The notes beneath the pieces are model-generated. The model saw only the letters and a program-made list of their open reading frames with translations. It searched no databases and was not told the origin of the DNA. A DNA stretch of 12,106 nt from Xanthobacteraceae bacterium. Its GTDB lineage: Bacteria > Pseudomonadota > Alphaproteobacteria > Rhizobiales > Xanthobacteraceae. Location: assembly GCA_030037185.1 (NCBI GenBank), contig JASHRR010000836.1, positions 1 through 12,106 of the forward strand, read 5' to 3'. A program made the position numbers and the translations under genes. Positions within the stretch are counted from its first letter, which is position 1; every line of letters starts with the position of its first letter. Of this stretch, positions 6,401-12,106 are shown piece by piece.

Positions 6401-6412
6401 AAAACGTCACGC

Positions 6413-6704
6413 AGAGGCAACGGCGTAAATGACCCGCGCGTCGTGTCCAGCCTGGCCCTTGCGTAGGCCACGAGCACGCATGTTCCTGCAAACGGATTGT
6501 GAACACGGGCCCTGAAAAGTACTGACGCGCCATCCCACAAATCATGAACACGAGCATCCAAGAAATGTCACCGCTCACAAAAGTAGTCGAGATGATTGCG
6601 GTTAGGCGGCCAGCAATAAGCTGATTCCAATAATCGCCGCAAGAACACCGGCGAGGGTAACGCGAGGCGTTCGACCGGCCGGCAAGGCTATCGAGCCAGT
6701 TTGT
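6413..6704. other. Gene-poor gap
   Basis: About 290 bp without a supportable gene. On the minus strand 6683-6624 reads a hydrophobic end (VTLAGVLAAIIGISLLLAA then stop) that could be a leftover membrane helix, and 6578-6387 is open but has no ribosome site or motif. Confidence 0.4.
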
Positions 6705-7098
6705 TTAAAACCTCCAGCTCCAGTGGAGCAATCGATCCAGCTCGGGCCAGTCCCAATGCGCTGTGAATCCGCCATCCACTGCGCGTGCGTGATCGATTAC
6801 AAAGCTTGCGCTATGCTAGTCTGCAAAGCCGAAAGAACGGCAAAGGCGATCCCCTCGAGCCGACCGGGCGTGTGACCGGCTGATCTGTCAAGATTTCCTT
6901 GATGGCCTCAGCTTCCATGCCTAGCATGGCGGCGACTTCGGCATATCGATGGTGTCCGGCGCACGGCATTGATTTGATGCCCTTCGTGGTATATTCAAGC
7001 GTCGCGCTCTTCGTCAGCCCGATCACGCGATGCTTGGACCCATGGTACAACGCCCGATCGGGGAGACTCATCAGCCCCTGATTGGCCGGGCTCGGCAC
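6705..7098 (-). pseudogene. Classical SDR oxidoreductase, C-terminal half, frameshifted
   Basis: The minus strand first encodes LYHGSKHRVIGLTKSATLEY, the YxxxK catalytic motif (Y-H-G-S-K) plus the following helix of a classical short-chain dehydrogenase, then TKGIK, VAAMLGMEAEAIKEILTDQP and VTRPVG. The expected continuation then appears in other frames: EGIAFAVLSALQTS (equivalent to EEIA-AVLWL) and FVIDHARAVDGGFTAH near 6795-6756, the cofactor-side C-terminus. The last frame ends at TAA 6707-6705. The Rossmann first half (TGxxxGIG, NNAG) is missing, and only 77 bp separate this fragment from the 3' end of the next gene, so a deletion probably removed it. This is a different SDR from the intact one at 2699-3493, which lacks YxxxK. 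Confidence 0.7.
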
Positions 7099-7175
7099 CT
7101 ACAATAGGCCGACGCCGATGCAGCGCGTCGGCAGTGGTCAAAGCCGATTCCACCGTCAGTGCCCTTCTTCGCCAA

Positions 7176-8117
7176 TCATGTTCGTCTTCGTTTCGGCTTT
7201 TGATTGACAGTCGCTTGCGGAGCCGCTTGGACATAGGCCAGATAAAGCTGGGCGAAGTCGAACGGCAGCTGGTAGCAGATCTTGACGGTACGGGTCTCAT
7301 CGTCCCAACCGGCGTTTGGACCATCGCAGCTGCGCATTTCCAAAGTGAAGGGCGCGGACCACACATAAGTGGATGCGGATCGTTCAGCTACTGTTTCCAA
7401 TATACGAATCTCTCGGAACGCGCGCGCGAATACGTCGAAATTTCCCTCGGCATCGCCATAGTTCAGGTTGATCTTGGTCTCCGGCTGGTCAGGGCCGCGG
7501 CGATACGGCGAGAGCACGATGTCCCATGACCGCGACGCTTTGGTATAGTCGCGTTTGCAGCTTTGTTGGCGCGACTCCGGCATCTTGGCCCGATCGGCAA
7601 TATCCTTGAATTTCGCCGGGTCGGAGCCAACCATTAGGCAGACAATCTGATACGCCCGCTGCGGACTGAGATCGTGCTCGTCATAGTAAAGTGGCTTGGC
7701 ACGCGTTTGCTGGTCGCGCCGCTCGCTCAAAAACCAGCCTTGTGAAGCGTTGGCGAGCACGCGTTGGGAAAAGCTGGTGCCGACCTTGAGCAACGTCAGC
7801 GTCGCAAAAGTGTCGGCCTCGTCCTCTTCTCGGCCAAGCACCGGTAAATGCATTTCGCTGAAGTGCACGTGGCCCAGCTCGTGAAGCAAAATAAAGAGTG
7901 TGTTGCCGACGACAAATTCCACCCGGTCGATTCGCTCTTGTTCAGAAAGGTCCTTGAGACCAGGTTGATTCTGAAGCGCACGCGCAAGCGCTTTAATTCT
8001 CTGCTGAAATGATGGCGGCCCCGACGGAGCCGATTGTCCAAGGGCCCCTCCGCAGCCGACCAGCAACATGCCCAGGGTCGCGTAAACAGGCAGATAGCGT
8101 AGAGATGATCCCATCAT
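7176..8117 (-). CDS. DUF4344-type zinc metallopeptidase, predicted lipoprotein (313 aa)
   Basis: The N-terminus carries a signal sequence with lipobox L19-V20-G21-C22, so the mature protein should be lipid-anchored at Cys22 in the periplasm or outer membrane. The zinc motif HELGH is at 79-83 in a helix (LFILLHELGHVHF), followed at 97-104 by EEDEADTF, whose acidic residues are the likely third ligand; this pair is the signature of the putative metallopeptidase family PF14247 (DUF4344). The rest includes LSPQRAYQIVCLM and a paired-Cys region near 170-200, and the C-terminus is basic (QKPKRRRT). Length is normal. GGAGGG (8126-8121) precedes two adjacent ATGs, at 8117 and 8114; the second has the better spacing. 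Substrate unknown. Monocistronic; the divergent small gene at 8425 lies 307 bp away. Confidence 0.9.
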   Translation of the reverse strand: MMGSSLRYLPVYATLGMLLVGCGGALGQSAPSGPPSFQQRIKALARALQNQPGLKDLSEQERIDRVEFVVGNTLFILLHELGHVHFSEMHLPVLGREEDEADTFATLTLLKVGTSFSQRVLANASQGWFLSERRDQQTRAKPLYYDEHDLSPQRAYQIVCLMVGSDPAKFKDIADRAKMPESRQQSCKRDYTKASRSWDIVLSPYRRGPDQPETKINLNYGDAEGNFDVFARAFREIRILETVAERSASTYVWSAPFTLEMRSCDGPNAGWDDETRTVKICYQLPFDFAQLYLAYVQAAPQATVNQKPKRRRT

Positions 8118-8424
8118 AAGCCCTCCGAAAACCTCGCCCCATCAAATCACATGCTTGAGCGAAGGCCAACTCGTAGAGAGTACCGGGGCGGGGTTCGGGT
8201 GCGGGCTGGCAAAACTTTAAGCCAGGCGATCACGCGAAAAGCGTGGATATATATCCGCTACTCCCGTCGATCACATCGTAATGGCCACCCCGCGCCGGAA
8301 TGGAGCAAACAAGGGAGCCGGGGCCGTGCGCCACACCCGGACACTGGGACCGCGCCGATTCCGACATCGCGGTCCAAGGAACAAAGCCGGACAAGAACTC
8401 GTTGTTCAGGGACAGGAGAGTCAC
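8118..8424. other. Divergent intergenic region (307 bp)
   Basis: Lies between the metallopeptidase gene (leftward) and the 72-aa exported peptide gene (rightward). It contains a perfect 12-bp palindrome GGATATATATCC at 8245-8256 and the EcfG-type promoter at 8378-8403. In-frame codons upstream of 8425 (from 8281) are open but sit before the promoter and ribosome site, so they are not coding. Confidence 0.55.
8378..8403 (+). promoter_or_regulatory. EcfG (general stress sigma factor)-type promoter for the 72-aa exported peptide
   Basis: GGAAC at 8378-8382 and CGTT at 8400-8403, separated by exactly 17 bases, match the alphaproteobacterial GGAAC-N16/17-CGTT consensus. The -10 element ends 21 bases before ATG 8425, leaving a very short leader that still contains AGGAG at 8414-8418. 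Confidence 0.68.
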
Positions 8425-8643
8425 ATGAGGAAGCTAGCGCTGATCGTGAGCGCGTTGTGCCTAAGCGCAATGCCGGCATTTGCCGGCGCCTCGCAAGGCG
8501 GTGTCTCACGTCTTTATCAAACCAGGTGCTACCTCGGTGTAGGATGTTGGCCTCTCGGTTACGAACCCCCTGCTTGGGGTTACGCTCTAGCTTCGCCCGG
8601 CATTACGCCGCCCTCCGCTTACCGCGGAGTGCCGCACCGATGA
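8425..8643 (+). CDS. 72-aa exported peptide, Gly/Pro/Tyr-rich, function unknown
   Basis: ATG 8425 follows AGGAG (8414-8418) by six bases. An open frame extends upstream to 8281, but the signal peptide MRKLALIVSALCLSAMPAFA begins exactly at this ATG and the promoter lies between, so the short form is chosen. Cleavage is expected after AFA (residue 20), leaving about 52 residues rich in Gly, Pro and aromatic residues (WPLGYEPPAWGYALASPG) with Cys35 and Cys41, which could form a small disulfide loop. No known domain. With the EcfG-type promoter directly upstream, it looks like one of the many small envelope proteins of the general stress regulon; that role is inferred from the promoter only. Confidence 0.8.
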   Translation: MRKLALIVSALCLSAMPAFAGASQGGVSRLYQTRCYLGVGCWPLGYEPPAWGYALASPGITPPSAYRGVPHR

Positions 8644-9316
8644 GGCGGTAGCCAAATAAACCTTCGGCTGCAAGCCCGTCTCGCCCCGGCTCGGATAGTC
8701 GCGCAAGACCGAGAGCCACGAGCCCGGCCTCAACCTGTCAAGGCCGGCCCAGAGAGCAGGGTAATGCGAGCATCGACCTGAGACGGGCAGCGAGATGCGT
8801 GCCGGAAACAGCGGGTCAGGATCAGCATCGGCTTGGCGACATTGCAACGCGTGGGTAATCAACGTCACGTCGTGCGCCAGCACCGGCGAGACTCCAGCGA
8901 AACCCAACCGTGCACGCCGCCACCCTCTCCATCTTCATTACCGGTGTGGGACCGCCTGGCCCGCCACAGGGGAGCAGCGAGCTCGAGGAACGATCGTCTA
9001 CCCCGCACCTGACCGGCACGAAAGCTGTTGAGGCGTAAGCTCCGTCCCCCGGCTGACCGAAAGGCCACGGGCGACTCCGGCCCAGACCGAAAGCTGCAGT
9101 CAGGCGCGACGACGCAGTAGTTAACGACGACAAACGCGGGAGGAGATCGACACCCCGTTGTGGAGGATGACAGCTACTTGCCTTCATCATAGCAAAGCAA
9201 ATGATTGAAACTCGCAGTCACCCCCAACGGTTCCGGTTCCGAAAAAATCTTTTCAAGGACAGTGCCCGGTTCGCGCAACTGCCTATCTCGAAGAGGTCGC
9301 CTGAAAGGTTCGACCA
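8644..9316. other. 673-bp region without a supported gene
   Basis: Long open frames occur on both strands (for example 8587-8907 and 8822-9190 on minus, 8795-9031 on plus), but they overlap one another, lack ribosome sites and read as Arg/Ser/Gly/Pro-rich strings typical of GC-rich noncoding DNA. GACCGAAAG is present twice at 9055-9063 and 9085-9093, around GGCC blocks. No intrinsic terminator for the 72-aa gene and no consensus promoter for the kinase were found. Confidence 0.45.
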
Positions 9317-12106
9317 TTGGTTGGTCCACACGCCCGTCATCTGAAGTTTCGACTTTTTGGAGCCCATCTGACGCCGTTTGTTGCCCTCGCCAGCAGACTG
9401 AACAGAGAGCACGCGAGCCAACTTACTGGCCTGGCGGCAGTGGCAATTGCCGCCGCAGTACTCATTGGCGAGTGGACCGGGCTGCCGCTGCTGTCGCGGT
9501 GGGGCGCGGACTCCCCCCCGATGAGACCCTCGGCAGCTTTGTGCCTCGCAGCCCTTGGGCTCGCGCTCGTGCACCCCGGCAAGCACTCGCGCTTCGCGTT
9601 CGCGGTCGGCCTCGCCGTAATGGCTGTCGCAGCGGTTGGCCTCGTTCTGATCATGCTCAACGTCAATCCCGGCATCGACCCTTGGCTCGCGGCGGGAGCG
9701 GGGGTGGAGGGACGTGGGCCGGTCCCGCTCCGGGTAGCAAAGGTGGTGGCGCTGGCGCTTGGGTTCGCCGGCGGCGCGCTCGCGCTCAGCCGTTTCGAGC
9801 CGTATCGTCTGGCCGCGACCCTGTTTGGCAGCATCACCGGCGCCTTCGCGCTGTTCGCCCTGATCGGCTATCTCGTCGAAATCGACACGCTCTACGGCTC
9901 CCTGTCGGTCAGCTCGCCGGCGCTGCCGGCCGCCGTAGGCCTGCTCTGCGTCGCCGCCGGGATCATCTTGCGGATCGGAACGATGCCGGTGCTCCGCCAG
10001 TCCCGGCCGCTGTGGCACCTGCTGGCCATGCTCGGATGCGCGATCGTTGTGCCGCTCCTGCTGTTCGGCGCATACGCGGGATATCGTATCGGCGAGGCGC
10101 AGCTCCGCGACGTTCGAGAAAACCTGACGGTTGAAGCACGTACCTTATCAGCCAATGTTGACCGCGAGATCATCGGCGAGATGGAGCGCTTGCAAGCATT
10201 GACGGCCCTGCCGTCGCTGCGCCAACGCGACTTCGCCGAGTTCCAACGCCAGGCTGAGGCCTCGTTCGGCTTGCGTCACAGGCTGCTACAGTCACTTCCA
10301 CAAGGCGTTGCCTCCGACCCTAGAGAGGGCAACATCGTCCTCATCGATCGCTACATGCAGCAACTCGTCAATACCCGAGTGCCCTTCGGCAAACCGTTGC
10401 CAAAGGCGGGTGTTCCGAAAGCTATCGCGAGGACCTTCGAAACAGGTAAGCCGCAAGTGACCGGGCTATTCAACGCTCCTCTCATCAACGAGCTTTTGGT
10501 CACCGTCATCGTGCCCGTAAAGATCGACGGAGAGATCCGCTATGCGCTTGCCAGGTCGCCGGATCAGCATGCCCTCACGCGTCTCGTCGCGGCACGGGAA
10601 CTGCCGACAGGCTGGCAGGCCAAGGCGGTGGTTTCCGATGCGGCACATCACATCATCGCGCGATCCGAACACGGGATGGTCATCGGAACGGCGCTGCGGT
10701 CGACGCAGTGGCACCGCGCCGGCGGCGTATTCGAGTTCGTCGATTCCGAAGGGCGACGGTCGCTGGAGGCATCGGTGCGGTCGTCACTGACCGGCTGGGA
10801 AACGGCGGTGTGGGCGCCCAAGGCTGTGCTCGAAGCTCCAGTTCGGACGCAGTGGCGGACCCTTGGCGCTACAGCGCTGCTGGCGTTTGCGCTGGTGGTT
10901 AGCCTGGCCTTATGGCTGGGTCGAATCATCGCCCACTCGGTCGGCCGCGCGGCTCGCGCTGCAATCGCTGCGGGAGAGGGCGGCTCACTGTTGCCGAGAG
11001 AAACGCCCGTTGCCGAGGTCAACACGCTGATGGCGGAGCTTCGACAGATCACCGGTTTGCTACGCGATAGCAAAGACCGTCTTCAGCTTGCCCTCGACGC
11101 AGCGCAGCTCGGATCATGGCAGTACGATCCGCGCACTCGCATGGTCTCGGCGGATGCGCGCTGTCAAGAAATCTTTGATGTTGCCAGCAGCAAGGCGGTT
11201 ATCGAAGAGATCTTGAAACCGGTGCATCCAGACGATGCGCAAAGACTTTGGGCAGCGATAGAGGCCTCGCTCGATCCCGGCGATCCGAAGCGCTCCGCGA
11301 CCGAGTTCCGACTCCGGCGGAGAAATGGCACGGTCCGCTGGGTAGAGACTCTCGGGCTTGCTCATTTCGAGGGCGCCGAGCCACGGGCCATAGGCATGGC
11401 CGGTACCGCTCAGGACATCACCGAACGCAAGGAGCGCGAGGAAAAGGAGCGCCTCCTTATGCGCGAAGTTAATCATCGCGCAAAAAACATGCTCAGTGTC
11501 GTCGACTCGATTGCTCACCAGACTGCCACCCGAAACCCGGACAATTTCATCGCGCGCTTCTCCGAGCGAATACAGGCGCTTTCGGCTAATCAGGACCTTT
11601 TGGTCCGAAACGAATGGAATGGGGTCGAGATTGAGGATTTGGTTCGCGCTCAGCTCGCACACTTCGCTGATCTGATAGGTTCTCGTATCAGCGTGCGTGG
11701 CCCCAAGCTGCGCTTCACGGCGGCTTCCGCGCAAGCCATCGGGCTCGCGCTCCACGAGCTCGCCACCAATGGCGGAAAATACGGGGCACTCTCGACCGAT
11801 AAAGGCCACGTCGATGTCTCTTGGGGCATCGTCGGCGAAACCTTTACCATGAGCTGGATTGAGCGCGACGGACCGCCGGTGTCTGTGCCCAAGCGGCGGG
11901 GCTTCGGCACAGTCGTTATAGAAGCGATGACCGAGCGCAGCGTAGATGGTGCGGTCGCCCTTGACTATGCGCCCTCTGGCGTAACTTGGCGCTTGACCTG
12001 CCCGGCAGCGAACGCGCTGGAGCTCTCAGAACACGCGCAGAATTCGGTGGAAAATCGAACTGACCCGACGGTCGGAAGGCAAAGACGGCCTAAGGCTTGT
12101 GCCTAG
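9317..12106 (+). CDS. Membrane-bound PAS sensor HWE-family histidine kinase (929 aa)
   Basis: The start is inferred: an in-frame TGA at 9302 limits the frame, TTG 9317 has AAGG eight bases upstream, and no ATG occurs until about 9522, inside the membrane region. Layout: about seven hydrophobic helices at 37-257; an extracytoplasmic sensor region of about 250 residues (258-510, Cache/CHASE-like by position); another membrane helix 515-538; a HAMP-like linker to about 585; a PAS domain 586-706 (LGSWQYDPRT, then VHPDD, FRLRRRNGTVRWVE and GTAQDITERK). The kinase core follows, with LLMREVNHRAKNMLSVV and phosphoacceptor His720, N-box LHELATNGGKYGALS (His813, Asn818), the W-x-E motif at 847-849 and glycine-rich RRGFGT at 860-865. 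His in the N-box plus WxE define the HWE family (PF07536). No response regulator is adjacent, so it is an orphan; such kinases often act on PhyR-type or single-domain regulators. TAG ends on the last base. Confidence 0.92.
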   Translation: MVGPHARHLKFRLFGAHLTPFVALASRLNREHASQLTGLAAVAIAAAVLIGEWTGLPLLSRWGADSPPMRPSAALCLAALGLALVHPGKHSRFAFAVGLAVMAVAAVGLVLIMLNVNPGIDPWLAAGAGVEGRGPVPLRVAKVVALALGFAGGALALSRFEPYRLAATLFGSITGAFALFALIGYLVEIDTLYGSLSVSSPALPAAVGLLCVAAGIILRIGTMPVLRQSRPLWHLLAMLGCAIVVPLLLFGAYAGYRIGEAQLRDVRENLTVEARTLSANVDREIIGEMERLQALTALPSLRQRDFAEFQRQAEASFGLRHRLLQSLPQGVASDPREGNIVLIDRYMQQLVNTRVPFGKPLPKAGVPKAIARTFETGKPQVTGLFNAPLINELLVTVIVPVKIDGEIRYALARSPDQHALTRLVAARELPTGWQAKAVVSDAAHHIIARSEHGMVIGTALRSTQWHRAGGVFEFVDSEGRRSLEASVRSSLTGWETAVWAPKAVLEAPVRTQWRTLGATALLAFALVVSLALWLGRIIAHSVGRAARAAIAAGEGGSLLPRETPVAEVNTLMAELRQITGLLRDSKDRLQLALDAAQLGSWQYDPRTRMVSADARCQEIFDVASSKAVIEEILKPVHPDDAQRLWAAIEASLDPGDPKRSATEFRLRRRNGTVRWVETLGLAHFEGAEPRAIGMAGTAQDITERKEREEKERLLMREVNHRAKNMLSVVDSIAHQTATRNPDNFIARFSERIQALSANQDLLVRNEWNGVEIEDLVRAQLAHFADLIGSRISVRGPKLRFTAASAQAIGLALHELATNGGKYGALSTDKGHVDVSWGIVGETFTMSWIERDGPPVSVPKRRGFGTVVIEAMTERSVDGAVALDYAPSGVTWRLTCPAANALELSEHAQNSVENRTDPTVGRQRRPKACA

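Noticed and set aside
7134..7529. 131-aa open frame on the + strand
   Set aside because: It lies opposite the metallopeptidase gene, has no ribosome site or motif, and is explained as an antisense shadow.
8868..8900. GTGCGCC followed by a GC-rich fold, considered as the 5' end of a group II intron
   Set aside because: I could not find a domain V hairpin, a reverse transcriptase fragment or a 3' boundary; the GTGCG match alone is too short.
9226..9241. GGTTCCGGTTCC, giving GGAAC twice on the minus strand, considered as a third EcfG-type promoter
   Set aside because: No CGTT lies 16-17 bases downstream on that strand, and no gene follows in that direction.
11114..11809. 231-codon minus-strand open frame
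   Set aside because: Antisense to the PAS/HWE kinase core, which carries all family motifs on the + strand.
1..12106. tRNA, rRNA, CRISPR arrays, att sites, replication origin
   Set aside because: No cloverleaf, rRNA core sequence, regularly spaced repeat series or integrase was seen on either strand.

Overview
The window reads as a GC-rich alphaproteobacterial chromosome segment, most likely Hyphomicrobiales and Bradyrhizobium-like. This rests on the gene families recognised (DUF2493, a small LigD-type ligase, an HWE histidine kinase, a DUF4344 lipoprotein), on GTG/TTG starts, and on two matches to the GGAAC-N16/17-CGTT promoter used by the alphaproteobacterial general-stress sigma factor EcfG. 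The species cannot be fixed from sequence alone.

Layout. 1-667: multiply frameshifted DUF2493 remnant, followed by an open frame without a start (672-857). 1022-1306 and 1610-1870: two small + strand genes, one exported and Cys-rich, one with two membrane helices. 1871-2698: no intact gene, only a worn 3' end of an IS110-type transposase. 2699-3493 (-): intact SDR-fold oxidoreductase without the usual Tyr/Lys catalytic pair. 3494-4230: decayed sequence including a frameshifted ATP-dependent DNA ligase (-). 4231-4872 (+): exported protein resembling PEP-CTERM-type surface proteins but without the C-terminal sorting tail. 5200-5538 (-): 112-aa helical protein behind a textbook EcfG-type promoter, possibly coupled to a 73-aa ORF. 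5813-6353 (-): frameshifted BlaI/CopY-type repressor with a palindrome in front of its start. 6705-7098 (-): C-terminal half of a second, decayed SDR. 7176-8117 (-): DUF4344 zinc-metallopeptidase lipoprotein. 8425-8643 (+): 72-aa exported peptide behind a second EcfG-type promoter. 8644-9316: 673 bp without a supportable gene. 9317-12106 (+): 929-aa membrane-bound hybrid sensor with a PAS domain and an HWE histidine kinase, ending on the last base of the window.

How it fits together. There is no obvious operon or pathway. At least five gene remnants (DUF2493, IS110, ligase, BlaI, SDR) lie among short exported or membrane proteins, as in an eroding accessory region. The one coherent thread is stress signalling: two small genes carry EcfG-type promoters and the window ends with an HWE kinase, a class that in alphaproteobacteria often feeds the PhyR-NepR-EcfG partner switch. 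That link is inference. I found no clearly new multi-gene system.
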